The notes under the pieces are model-generated. The model made no database searches. It saw nothing but the letters and a program-made list of their open reading frames with translations, and was not told the origin of the DNA. 46,230 bases of DNA from Verrucomicrobiota bacterium (GTDB taxonomy: Bacteria > Verrucomicrobiota > Verrucomicrobiia > Verrucomicrobiales > DEV007), in contig JAHDID010000046.1 in NCBI GenBank assembly GCA_020630975.1, positions 1 to 46,230 on the forward strand, written 5' to 3'. The position numbers and the translations under genes are program-made. Positions within the stretch are counted from its first letter, which is position 1, and every line of letters begins with the position of its first letter. Positions 10,373 to 23,900 of this stretch are shown here, piece by piece.

Positions 10373-10411
10373 GTGTCGAGAGAATTGGCGGGTCGATTTC
10401 CGATTTTACCG

Positions 10412-11317
10412 ATGACATCGACGACTCAATCTAAAGCCCTGACTTTCCTGATCATTGCAGGGGGATCGATCTTCTACTCTTCAAAAGGCGTATTTGTGAA
10501 AATGGCCTATCAGGAAGGGGTAGATGCTATCAGTATCCTGATGCTGCGTATGGGGCTTGCGTTCCCGGTCTTTTTAGTGATCTCGGTGGTTAGCAGTGTG
10601 AAACAGCCTAGTCTTTCTGCTAAAGATTGGTTGCGGCTCATGCTATTGGGCTTTTCTGGGTATTATTTATCGAGTTTTATCAATTTCACTGGTCTACAGT
10701 ATATCAGTGTCGGGTTGGAGCGGATCACGCTATACACCTATCCATGTATGGTGTTCCTCATTGGTGTTTTGTTCTACCGCCGGGTGGTCACAGCCAGGCA
10801 ATGGCTGGCACTGGGGTTGGCTTACATCGGGGTAGTGGTAGCGTTTTTATCTGAGATTGTAGGGGTGAGCAGCCTAGAGCTTTCAGTTCTAGGCGTTGCT
10901 CTCGTGCTGCTTAGCGCTTTGATTTATGCTGCATTTATTTCTGTTACCGGGCAGTTGATCCAGCGTCTGGGGACATTTCGTTTCACTTCGATTGTTGTGG
11001 GCTTTTCCTGTTTGTTCATGGCGACGCACTACACCATTGTTCATGATTGGAGCGTATTGATGCAGGCATCTCCTCGAGTGATTGGCCTTGGCGGTGTGTT
11101 GGCGATATTTGGGACGATATTGCCATCGTTTTTGATGGCTGCGGGTATCCGGCGAGCAGGACCTGAGATGTTTGCTGTGGTGGGTTCTATCGGGCCAATA
11201 GCCACGATCTTCCTGGCCTATTACTTCCTAGGAGAGGTCGTAGAAGTCTTGCAGGCAGTCGGGTTCATTCTGGCTATCGCAGGGGCTGTTGTGATGACGT
11301 TGGCCAAAACAGCGTAA
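10412..11317 (+). CDS. EamA/DMT-superfamily transporter
   Basis: About 301 residues from the ATG at 10412 (MTSTTQSKAL...). An in-frame ATG at 10331 would place a terminator hairpin inside the coding sequence, so I prefer 10412. About ten hydrophobic helices form two EamA repeats: GGSIFYSSKGVFVKMAY...GFSGYYLSSFINFTGLQYIS...YTYPCMVFLIGVLFYRR, and a second half ending in GPIATIFLAYYFLGEVVEVLQAVGFILAIAGAVVM. The family exports or imports small metabolites, often amino acids, across the inner membrane; the substrate cannot be read from sequence. The upstream leader suggests conditional expression. Confidence 0.88.
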   Translation: MTSTTQSKALTFLIIAGGSIFYSSKGVFVKMAYQEGVDAISILMLRMGLAFPVFLVISVVSSVKQPSLSAKDWLRLMLLGFSGYYLSSFINFTGLQYISVGLERITLYTYPCMVFLIGVLFYRRVVTARQWLALGLAYIGVVVAFLSEIVGVSSLELSVLGVALVLLSALIYAAFISVTGQLIQRLGTFRFTSIVVGFSCLFMATHYTIVHDWSVLMQASPRVIGLGGVLAIFGTILPSFLMAAGIRRAGPEMFAVVGSIGPIATIFLAYYFLGEVVEVLQAVGFILAIAGAVVMTLAKTA

Positions 11318-11988
11318 GATGAGAGAGCGTTAAGGCAGTCAGTTGTTCGGAGTTGTTTCAAAAATGATAATTTTAGCCATAATTGTATTCATTGTGGAAA
11401 AAATATAGAATTCGCTTTACATTGGTCACGCTTCTTGATGTGCTAGCAATTGATACTGATGGGTTTAGTTCCTCCAGAACCTACTCCTGAGCTTTTAGGC
11501 GTTACCGATATATGCCTAGAGGGGAGTGCTATGCCCATCGTGTTTTGTAGCTTTGAGGAAGACAAAACAGTTGCTGCTTGCTCTAGTGAGAATGAGTTCA
11601 ATTGGACACCGTCAATCGTGTGGTACGGCCTGTCGACTGCATTAAAAGAGAGGTTGGGTGTTTATCGTAGACAAATCACTGAATACGTCAGCGGCTGCGT
11701 TGGTTTTTGGGCTTTGTCACCCCGTGGGGGAGATTCTCTGCTGGCTAGTCCTGCGCATCCCACACGTGCTGGGCCGGAGGGAGAGCCGCTGACCATCGAT
11801 GTTTCCCCATCAGATAATAGCTCCGACTATCTCTCCTCGTTTCTTTTTCACTGTGCCCAACGCTCTCAGGCACCAGTCTTCCGCCAATTTCCCGGCTGTA
11901 GGCAATTAGCTGATTTGCTTTTTACCCGTATTTCTGTGCCGTCATCGGTGCGGAACCCTCTCCATATCCACTACCACTCCAAATAAAG
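11318..11988 (+). other. Long region upstream of the giant surface-protein gene, with one doubtful reading frame
   Basis: 671 bp. A 178-codon open frame runs 11450-11986 and stops 2 bp before the giant gene's ATG, but its product has no hydrophobic core, domain or convincing codon pattern (for example LLASPAHPTRAGPEGEPLT, SSVRNPLHIHYHSK). I read it as probable non-coding 5' leader/promoter sequence; the AT-rich stretch 11350-11420 could hold the promoter. If translated it would be translationally coupled to the giant gene. Confidence 0.35.
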
Positions 11989-14900
11989 ATGAATAATAAC
12001 GACCCTTCACATTCCTCACACAACTTTGAAGATGATAGGCAGTATCTTGCTGAGGTACTAGAGCCCCGAGTACTCTACTCAGCTGCGCCGATCGCTGCGC
12101 CTGTCGAGATGGAGGTAGTTGAGAGCGATGTCGAGCAATCTGTAGCTGCGAGTGCTTTTCAGTCGATCAGCGAATTTGCCGAGGTTCCGACTGCTGAAGC
12201 GGGGGATGTATCGGCTGAGATACCAGATGTGGCAGTCCATCTGCTCAATCCTGACGATCTGAATGCGATGGTGGCCGAGGCGAAAGATCGCTGGGCAGCG
12301 GCTGGATTGAGCGAGGAGCAACTCGCTGCACTCGACCAAGTGACCTATGAGGTAGTAGATTTAGACGGAGCCGCTCTGGGGTATGCGGAGGGCAGTCGTA
12401 TCGTCATCGACGTCGATGCTGCAGAGTCTGGCTGGTATGTGGATGAGACACCGGCCGACGACAGTGAGTTCACCGGCAGTACGATGGGCGAGGTAGAGGG
12501 GATAGACCTGCTATCAGTAGTGGTTCACGAGATGGGGCACATTATCGGTTTGCAGGATGTCTATGAATCGGCGGATTCCACCAATGTCATGTTCGGTTGG
12601 GTCGGTGAGGGCGAACGCCGTCTGATTGCTGATGGTCAAGCAGACGGTGCCGAGGCATTCAGTCTGGAGGGGCGACACTATGTGAATAATCGTGTCGTCT
12701 GGGACGGTAGTGGAGCTGATAATTCATTTAGTAATCCAGCTAACTGGACTCGGATCGATGGTGTCGGCGGCGATGGTCTGCCTGGCTATATTACCGATAC
12801 GGGTGCGACCAATGCCATTATTCAAAGTAACAGCGGTCCGACCAATCCCGCGACGGTAGACGTGGCTTTCACACCTGAGTTTCGTTTCGATGTGCTTATT
12901 CTTCGAGGAGGGCGAACCATGCATATTGAAAATGATCTGAACCTGCATGTGACCAATCAGCAGGGTGATGTGAATGATATAGCTGCATATTTTGGGCAAA
13001 CCAACTTAGGGAATGTGACCAATCACACGGCAGGGACTGTTTCGACCGGCACATTCACTTTAGCCCACAATAATGGTAGTGGCTCTGAGTACAATTTCAC
13101 TGGAGGTACGGTGAATACCACTGGTCACGTATCCGTGGGTAACAATGGTGCAGGTGTGCTTAATATAGATGGCGGCGACTTCAATGTGACTAATTCTGCA
13201 GTGGACCTGCGAATCGGGCAAAATACGAATGCGGTAGGTATCGTGAACCTAGACAGTGGTACGATCACTCTGGCTCGGCACCTAAACGTCGCTCAAGCCG
13301 GAACGGGGACTTTTAATCAAAATGGTGGAACTCTTACCGTGAATGAAGATCTCAACATCGCGACCACTGCGAGTACGGGATTTACCGGAACAGTCAACCT
13401 CAATGGTGGCACGGCGAATCTAAACCACGGCGTGGATAGTGCTGCCGCCGTCGGTACCACGGCGGTCTTTACCATAGATGGTGCGACCGTCAATGTCTCT
13501 GGCGGTAACACTGAAGCCGCATTGACTGGTAACGGAACGTTCACCTTCAGCAGTGGCGTCTATAATCAGCTGGATAATAACTTCATAGCCGGCCAGAATG
13601 CAGGATCTGTTGCGACAGTCACGATAGATGGAACGGCTGATATGAACATTGCCAACCACTGGAATACCAATTCTGGTCAGGCCACAATCGTGATCAAAGA
13701 TAATGCGACTGTCGATATAGGTGCCAACCTACAGTTAGCAAATGGTGCGGATGGCTCTGCTGATATCACGATTCAAGACAGTGCCGTGGTGACGGTACAG
13801 GGCGGTTTAATTTATAGGGGCGGTAACACGGGCACCGATGCGGTTCGCCTGACTGGCGGTGTGCTCAATATGACCGATGGGAATATCACCTTTGCTGCCG
13901 CTAGCGACATCTTTGAGTTTACTGGTGGCACGCTCAAAGATGTAAACTTAATCAACGGCACTACGTTGACCAATGTTCTTACCCAGTCTGGAGGAATTTT
14001 CCAGATAGGCGGCGATGACGGTGTTTCAGATCACACTCGAATCAATCAAGCCTTTACGATGACTGGCGGATCGCTGGCTATCGGTTTCGAAGGCAGCGCA
14101 TCGAAGAATACCGGAACTCCAGCAGACTCGGCAGCATCAGATGTGAATAGCGGCGGAAACGATATGCTCAGCGTAGGTGGCACCTTTACCGCAGGCGGGA
14201 CTTTGGCGCTGACATCTCCTACAGGCGGCTGGGACTCTCTGGAGTTCGCTGAGTACACCATAGTCGATGCAAACTCGACATTGGGTACTTTTTCTGCGAT
14301 CACTGGTGGCACCGATGGTACGGACTTTGTCGTCGCTTACAATAAGGACGCAGATGGAGATCCGGGCACGACTGGAGGAGATGTGATCCTCACTCCCAAG
14401 GTATCTGCCGAGCTCAGTCTCGTATCGAATGGTAACGAGGATGGATCGACGGATCTGACGTTTCGGATCGATTTGCTCGACCCCACCGGCACCACTGCCG
14501 TCACCAATGGTATGACCGATGGGCTTGACTTTGATCTGGCCTTATTAGGAACGAGTACGGCTACCGATGGGGTGGATTTTTCAGCATTGCCGAGCACGCT
14601 CACGATCGCTAGTGGAAGTAGTTTTGTAGAATACACGGTGACTGTGACCGATGATCTGTTGATCGAGGCTGTGACGGAATCTGTGAATCTGCAGATATCA
14701 AATCCTGAGATCAACGGTACGAGTGTCTCCGATTTGGTCACCATCACCACCGACACGGCATCGGGTACGATTACTGATAATGACACCCCTGTAGCAGAGT
14801 TATCGGTGATCCAAAATGGAGTCGATCCCAATGGCTCGGGTGGCACAGCGACCGATATCCAATATCAAGTAGAGCTGAAGAATGCAACAGGTCAGACTCT

Positions 14901-17900
14901 GACAAATAGCACAGGGGTGCCGATCACTTTCGATCTGACGAAGGGGGGCTCTAGCACGGCCGAGGCAAGTGACCACGGTACGATAGGGCAGATCTCGGTC
15001 GCTAATGGCGCCAGCAGTGGGGTCTTGGTAGTGACGGTGACAGACGATGGTATCGTGGAGGATGATGAGACCGTCGTGGCGACTCTGTCGAATGCTAGTA
15101 TCGGCACCATTAGTAGCACTGCGGCTACGGTTACTGCTACCATCACCGATGCGGATGAGGCACAGGTGACCATAGGCGATGTGACTGTCGATGAGTCTGG
15201 TAATATGGTGTTCACTGCGACTCTCGATAATGAGGTGGAGGGCGGTTTCAGTGTGGATGTAACGACCACCGATGTCACTGCTCTCGGCAATGGGGTCGAC
15301 TACCTGTTAGAGACGTCGCTATTTGAAGATGACTTTTCATCAAGCGCAGTGAGCGGTGCTTTCCGTTTGTTCCAGAGTAATCTAGACGGGGATTGGCAGG
15401 CAGACTTTACCAGTAACTCGGGTAATCCAACGGATTGGGAGATATCGGGAGGACAGTTGACAAATCCGGGTGTCGAGGCAGGTAAACCAAGCGAGGGCGC
15501 TGTGGCGAAGTTGTTTTCGGTCAATCAAACCGATCCCAACTTAACGGAAGTCACGATCTCATTCGATTACTCCGTAGGTGCCGGCACGACGATGTATTTC
15601 CACGCCATTGGGCTGGTGAATAATCCGACATTCGCTAATGCTAATCCTCAGATTTTAAACACACAGGACCAGAATGGCAATATTCAGGAGACTCAGCGGG
15701 AAGCGAATTACACAGATGTTAGCCTCTTTGATGGTAGTGATCCGACAGGTAATAGGTCGGGAGCTATCGCGCTGACGGGTAGCGGCACCTACACAGGTAC
15801 ATTCGATTTATCTGCCTATCCGGGGATCTCCAGTGTGGGCGACCTCGACTCTATTGCCTTGGCGTTTGGTAATGACATGACTGCTTCGGATGGATCCGGT
15901 GCTGTTTCTTTAGATAATGTCAAAGTCGTGGCTACCGGGTCGAGCAGCACTACTTTGCGTTTTTTAGGGAATGCTGGTGAGACTCAGGAGTTTACAGTAG
16001 CGATTACGGATGACGCACTGAATGAAGGCTCGGAGACTTTCACTGTATCTATGGGCAGTGCGTCGACCCTGGATACTCGTATCGATACGAGTGATACGGC
16101 TACTGGAACCATTGCCAGCATCAATGCGGTGGACGATACCAGCTACACGGTGAACGAGGATGATACGCTTACCACCACTGCTGCTACCGGTGTATTGGCT
16201 AATGATAGTGATCAATTCGGCTCTGGTTCTTTGGTGGTGAACACCACTCCGGTGACGACTACTAGCAATGGTAGCCTGACGCTGAATGCCGATGGTTCGT
16301 TCACCTACACGCCGACGGCGAATTTTAATGGTACCGATAGCTTCGTCTACCAGGTGACCGATGGGCAGGGCAGTGAGCAGACAGCTACCGCCACTATCAC
16401 TATAGCAGCTGTCAATGATGAAGTAGTCATCGATAGTGCGGCTCAGGCTGGGACGATCACCGAGAGTGCGGACTCAGCACCAGCTACAGACGCCGATCCG
16501 GCAGACGCGACAGGTACTATCACCTTTGACGATATCGATATCGAGACACACACGGCATTGGTATTGGCTGGAGCAAGTGTGACCGGCGGTACGACTACCA
16601 TCAGCGGTGCGCAGGCCGCTGCTCTTCTTGATAACCTGACTCTCGGTGCTGTCACCGACAATGCCGATGGCTCGGGCTCGGTTGGCTGGACTTATGATGT
16701 GCCAAACTCGGAGATCGACTTCTTAACCACAGGTGACACGGTAGAGCTGACCTTCACCGTGCAGATCGACGATGGTAATGGCAGCACCGATACCCAAGAT
16801 GTGGTGATATCGATCGTCGGTACCAACGATGGACCGATCGCTACTGGAGACACGGCCAAAGCCGAAGAACAAGGCCACAGTGTGACGGCGGTGAATCCAA
16901 GCGGCAATGTATTGACCAACGATAGCGACCCAGATGATACGCAGTTTCACGTGATCAATGTGGGCGTGGGCGGCACTGCTACCGATGCAGTCGGCATCCG
17001 CACGACTAGTGCTACAGGAGGGACGACGGTAGCAGGTACCTACGGGAACCTAGTGATCGGGGCCGACGGCTCCTACACCTACACTCAGGGAGTGACGGCT
17101 GCCCAGGCGGCTGCTGTCGATGCTCTGGACGAGGGCGATTCGGATGTTGAGACCTTTATCTATGAAGTTTCAGATAGCTCTTTAGCTTATACTCGCGATT
17201 CGATTGGATTGGTTAATAGCGGTAATCTAGGCACTTTCACGGCACCAGATAATAACCGCTTTGATGATGTGACTCTAATCACCGAAGTGACACTGACGAC
17301 ACTCGGCTCCAATAACGTGATCTTTGAGAAAGGCGGTGGCACTGGCACCGGGTTGATCACTAACAATGGCGATCTAATATTCAGTGTGATCGGTGGGGGC
17401 AGTTTCTCTAGAGTCAGCTACGACATGGTGGCTGATCCAGCTGGACTCGGCTTGAGCGATGGGGTAGCCATGACGATCGTAGCCAACTACGATGTCACGC
17501 CTGGCGTGCCTGCCCAGCTGTTCATCAATGGCGTGAACGTGAATGATTTTTCCACAGTGACTGGTACCCACAATACCGCTAACTGGGATGGTGGCGACGA
17601 TGGTGGTGTGGGGCAGGTAGGTGGCGCTAATCTTGGTGGTTTTGGCAATCTCTTCAATCATCTAGGACACGATTACAGCTCCGCCCCATTCAATGGCTCG
17701 ATCACTTCGTTTGATCTTTACACTCGTATTCTAGAGGCAGCACCAGACCCAGCTTTGACGGATACGGCACAATTGGTGGTGACCGTATGTGGTCACGATG
17801 ATCTGCCGCAGGGTAGCTTCTCCGCAGGCGCCGTCGAAGATGGAGGCGTGGCCAATGCCACAACAGGTTCGAACCCCAGTGGTAGCATCTTTACCCAGAT

Positions 17901-20900
17901 CATCGATCCAGATGCAGATGATACCGCTGCCTCGATGACAGTGACTGACGTAGGTTTGGCAGCAGGGCAGACTCAATTCGGTGGTGCGACCAGCTTTGGT
18001 GGTAGTGTAGCCGCTGGTGGGACGCGTATCGACGGGCTTTACGGAACGCTAGTGATCGATTCGGCAGGTGATTACACTTACACACTCAATCAGGCACTAG
18101 CCGATCATCTAGATGCGACTGATACGGTGGTGGAGAATTTCACCGTCAGTGTGCAGGGCAGTAGTGGTGGCCCTTTGGCGACCACGCTAGATATCTATGT
18201 GCATGGTGCCAACGATGCTCCAGTCGCCTCTGACGATACTGGTGCTGCACAAGAGACTGGTAAGGTGAATACCATCGGCAGCGACGCGACAGGTAATGTG
18301 ATCTCAACCACCCAAGAATTATCTCTGAGTAATCCTCAGCAGATTGCGGGAGGAGAGTTCCTAGCGGGTGTGGTTAGTTCCCTCGCAGATACGTTAAATG
18401 ATAGTTTTGCCTACGATCCAGAGGCTCCCACTTCTGTTCTGCCGGATCAGAATTTCGATAACAATCCCGACGGTGGTACTCGGGATGGCTTTTCTGGAGA
18501 TGGACCAGACGATGTGATCCTTCAGTATGACTTGGTCGCGACCACGTTGACGGGCAGTAATGAAGTGGTGATCGACCTATATGGCCGAAGCGACCAAAGG
18601 CGTGGAGAAGATGATAATATTGATATCATTTTTCTCGATGCTGCGGGCGACGTACTAGGTCGAGTGGACGGTCAATCGATATTGCCAAATGGATTAAATC
18701 AAACTCCATACCATCTAAGGGTTTCGACGGACGGTGCTGTTGCAGCTGGGGCTACTGTAGCTGGTGTACAGATTGTAATTCACGATACAAATACGGATAA
18801 CAGAAACTTCGGTGCGATCATGGAGGTGCGTGCTGCCGAGATAGGCGATACCGATGTGGATGGGGACGACGGATTCACGCTGACCCGTATTGCCGCCGGT
18901 ACCACAGGTGCTGGGGTGGACAATGTCGCAGCAGGGTCGGATGGAACTGTAGGCGGTAGTGGTACTGCTACAGCTGGTAGCTATGGTACACTCACAATCG
19001 GAGCTGATGGTAGCTATACCTATCAGGTCGACAATGCTAATGGGGCAGTAAATGCTTTGGATCCAGGGGAGACGCTTGTCGATACCTTCACGTATACGAT
19101 ATCAGATGCTGGGAACAATCAGCCTGTCGATACGGCAGATGTGACTCGCTCTGCAGCAGGTGTGTTCAACGCATTCGGGACAACGGGCGACGGTACCTTC
19201 GAAGCTGTCTTTCAGCCTACCGATCTTGTCGGCAATGAGATTATTTTTGAAACGGGCGGTGGCTTAGGCGCAGGTATGGTTATGGAGGGCGCAGACTTGG
19301 TGTTTAGCGTCACATCTAACAGTGGCGACCCAGCTGCTACCGTGCGGATCGTCCACACCCTGTCAGAAGGGGATATCGCAGCCCCTCTACACGTGATCGC
19401 GACCTACGATAATACCTCAAAGGCTGCACTACTCTATGTGAATGGAGTAGCCGTCGGCACGACGACGATTGGCGGTAGTCCGACCGGATACAATGGTGGT
19501 GATCAGGCAGGCTTCGGCCAGAATGGCGGTGCCAATCTAGGCGGCTTTGGTGGGCCTACAGCGACTGTGGCTTACGATGCTAATAACGATGGTTTTTCGA
19601 ATTTGTTTGGTGCAGCTAGCTGGGTAGCGGGCGCACCGACTACGTTTAATTTCTATGACGGCGATGTTTTCACGGCGGCACAGGTCGCTCAGGCCGAAGC
19701 TTCGCTAGCCACGGAGGAGACAGATACAGCGACTCTTATGATCACTGTGCGAGGAGCGAACGATGACTTCACTCTAGAGTCCGACATCCAGGCGACAGCA
19801 GTGGAGGCTGGTGGCGTGGCCAATGGCACAGCTGGCACAGATCCATCGGGTAATGTGTTGACCAATGCGACAGACATCGATACTACCGACGTGCTCAAAG
19901 TGACCCAGGTCGGCTCTGGGACGACTGCCGATACAGCGGTGGTAGCAGATTCGGATGGATCGGTAGGGACATCTGATGGTACTCTAATAGGCACGACCTC
20001 TGGTAACAATGGAACCGCTGTAGCGGGAAGTTATGGTACGCTGGTGATGGGGGCGGACGGTACTTGGAACTACACAGTCGATCAAGCGGCGGCTGATGCT
20101 CTGGATGCTGGCGATTCCGTGGTGGACACTTTCACCTATGAGGTTACCGATGGTAGCTTTGAGGAAATAGGTGGGGTGATAGCAGGGGAAGCCGAGGAGT
20201 TTTCTCGTACTACTAGTGCGGATTGGTTAGTCATTGATACAGGCGCAACGCCAGGCGATAACACCGACGAGAATGCAGGACTGACAGCACCAGGCGATGC
20301 CACCAATGCGCCTTTGACGGCGGGTTTTGGTGGAAACGTTGGTGGTGACGAGTATGTCTATTTTGAAGAGGGAGCAGGTTCGAACAGTGCAGCTTTTGGC
20401 GCCGTGGCTGGGGTGAATTTCTTGGAATACGATATTTCAGTAGAGACGGCTGGCGAGTGGCAGCTGTTCGTGAAATCCTCTGGCTTTAATGGTATTTCGG
20501 ATTCTCTGTACGTGACTATCGTCGAGCAACGCGATGGTCCAGGTGGAGGGAGTAGTGATTGGTATTTTGCAGACTCTAGCGGTAACCCAGCAAGTATCGG
20601 TTGGTTCGGAGATGGACGAGCAGAATCCACAAATTTCTCCGTAGGATCATCGCCAATGACCTGGGATTTGGCGACCGGTGATTATACTCTACGGATCTGG
20701 GCTAGGGAGGATGGCGTGGCTGTGGATAGCTGGGCGCTAGTCAATAGTGCAGCGGGTGGATCCAACCCAAGTGGAGATGGGTCTGTCGTTTCGACTGCCT
20801 GCGTGAAGACCGAGACTATCGACATCACTGTGACCGGGGCCAACGATAATCCGGTGCTAGCCAGTATCGAGACTGTAGCTGCTACCTTTACTGAAGACGA

Positions 20901-23900
20901 TCCACCGCTACAGATCACCAATACGATAACTGTCGCCGATGTCGATCACACGACTGATGCAGACAATACCGCTCCTCATCCTGCCAACAGTGATGCCAGT
21001 GGCGATGATCTGATCGTCAGTGCTACGATCCAAATCACAGCAGGGCTCGATTCCTCTGAAGATGTGCTGGCCGTGGCAGGCGCTCTGCCAGCGGGTATCA
21101 CTGCAGGTGTATACGATGCCTCCACTGGTACGCTCACCTTGACGGGGAATGCCACACCGGCCGATTACCAGACGGCGCTTCGACAGATCACTTATCAGAA
21201 TACCGACACAGTGGATCCCGATAATACCACGCGGACTGTGACCTTTACGGTAAATGATCATCAGGGCGACTCGAATAGTCAAACCAGAGATATCAATGTG
21301 GTCGATGGTAATGATCTGCCGACAGCGGTGAAAGATGTGTATGACGAGACCTTTGGCGTGACCGAGGATTCGCCTGGTTCGGTTGAGGGGCAGGATGTCA
21401 CACCTGGTACGGCAGGGCAAGACTCGGATCCAGAGGATGGTGGCAATGTGATCGTGGTCGGATATGATCGCCATAGCGCCACCGGTGCCAATGTGACCAT
21501 CGATGCAAATGGCATCATCACAGATTACAATCCGAACATCGGAAACAATACCTTCACTCTGCAGCAGATGCGGGCGGGGGAGACACTGACGGATGACTTC
21601 ACCTACACGATAGCGGATCAAGATTCGACTGTGCCAGATGGCTTTTTCACGATCGATGCTTTTCAGCTTGGAGGGGGGAGTGATGATGTGTCGATAGGTA
21701 ATACCACCGAGGCTGAGGAGATCTGGGGGGCGATCGATGCGGGAGATATAGGAGCCACGGGCACCTTTACAGCGTCTTCGACGAATGGCAACACTTACAA
21801 TGTAAGTGGCTTTGAGTTAGGTCATACTGATACAAGTGTGGACTATTCGGGTGGCTGGATGCCAGGGACTGATAATCCTAATTCGATCGGTTCGGGTTCG
21901 ATTACGGACGGAGCCCATTTTTCAATTCGCGCACAGACTTTCCTTAGGTTTGCGGAGGCAGGCACCTACACCATTGCCGTTGCTAGTGATGATGGTCGTC
22001 TGATCACGATGGATGACGTAGATGCACCGGGCACATTCAGTTTCGACAGTAGTGCTGGACAGATCGACGGAGGAACTGGCTCTGGTACCAATCAGTTGCG
22101 TCGCGAGGCTGGTACAGGGCATCAGGCATCGATGGGGACCTTTACGGTGACTGCAGGTCAGATTCTTTCATTCGATTCGTTTTTCTGGCAGGGGGCTGGA
22201 GGTCAGTCCTTCGAGATAATGATTAAGAAAGGCGTTGATACGACTATCAATACCGGTGGTGTCTCGGCACCTGACGATCAGTGGGAGTTGTTGGCAGACG
22301 GAGTCTACAACGTTAATGTCTCTAGCGATGTCAGCCTGCTCCAGGGGATGGCTACCGATACGGCCGAGGTATGCATCCATATCGCGGGTGTGAATGATCG
22401 TCCGGATGCTGTAGATGATGGAAATTCAGTGGTCGAGGGTATAGATGGTGTCGATGCTGGGATTATAACGGGTGCACTGCGGTCCAATGATACCGATATC
22501 GACGACACGGATAATACGAACCCGGGTGCCACGAGTTTCGTGAATGATGATGTGACGGTTCGTCAGATCCGTGCTGTGACGGCGGGGACTGGTTTTCAGA
22601 CCATCGATAGTGATGCCACGTTGAATGGCGAGAGTATCGTCGTGGTTGGGCAGTATGGCACGCTGACGATCAATGAAGATGGTACCTACACCTACGATCT
22701 GGATGATGCCAATGCTGCTGTGCAAGCGCTGAACTTGGGTCAGACGCTGGTCGAGGAGTTTGAGTACACCCTCGATGATAATCACACCAATGTGGTGACG
22801 GGGACTGATGCGTCGGAAGAGGATAATGCTCGCCTGCGGATTACTGTATTTGGTTCAAATGATACGCCAGTGGCTGCAGACGACAGTGCTTCAGTCGTGG
22901 AAGACACGACTTTATCTGATACTGGCAATGTGATAACTGATACCGCCGGAGCGGATACCGATGTCGATAATCCAACCTTGACTGTAAAGGAAGTGAATGG
23001 CGTGGCCGCCAATGTCGGCACTGCTGTGGCTGGTACCTACGGCAGCGTGACGATAGATGCTGATGGAGGCTACACCTATACCTTGGCTAATGGGACAGAC
23101 GGTGTCGCCCCGCACAATGTCCAGCAGCTAGCCCAGGGCGAGACTGCTATCGATACCTTTACCTACGCAGTGGGCGACGGCCTCATCACTGGTAATGGGT
23201 TGTTTGATGTCGAGGTCATTGAGTTGGGATTTGGTAATGGCCAAAACGACAATTGGTTTAACAATACCGTAGAGGCGAGAGATCTGTGGGATCAGGTGGA
23301 TGCTCAGGGTGTGACCTCGAGTGGTCCCGTGTCTGTAGGGGCGAGGACCTACGACGTGATCTACGAGAGCGATACTGTGACCGAGGTGAATCTGGGCGAG
23401 AGTGTAGATGCCGGATTGATTGGCGATAGTGATCTGCTATCTAGTGTAGGGGGAGGCACTGCCAATGGTCCAGATCGTTTCTCGATCCGCGCGACGACTT
23501 ATCTCTATTTTAATGAAGCCGGGACCTATAGCATCGCTTCTACTAGTGATGATGGTCGCTTTATGCAGCTCACAGATGTCAGCGGTGCGCCGTTTGGGTT
23601 TACCGCTTCAGCTGGGCAGAGAGACTCGTTCACTGCAGGTCAAAATTTCCTTCAACGCAATGGGGGGAGTTCCTCGCAGGCTTCGATTGGTGAGTTCACA
23701 GTAGCAGCTGGCACCACGCTGCAGCTGACATCTATCATGCGCGAGGGCAATGGAGGCCGTGCAGGTCTAGAGATCAGTATCCGAAATGGCTCCATCCCAG
23801 CGGGCGCCAATCAGTTCAATGTGACTGAGGACAATGGCTGGAGTCTGTTGAGCCAGGGCACCGCTGTCGGTGTCGCGATCGCCAACGATCAAGCGCAGTT

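Noticed and set aside
11450-11986. A 178-codon open frame ending 2 bp before the giant gene
   Set aside because: Amino-acid makeup is not protein-like and no domain or signal is visible; kept only as part of the upstream region.
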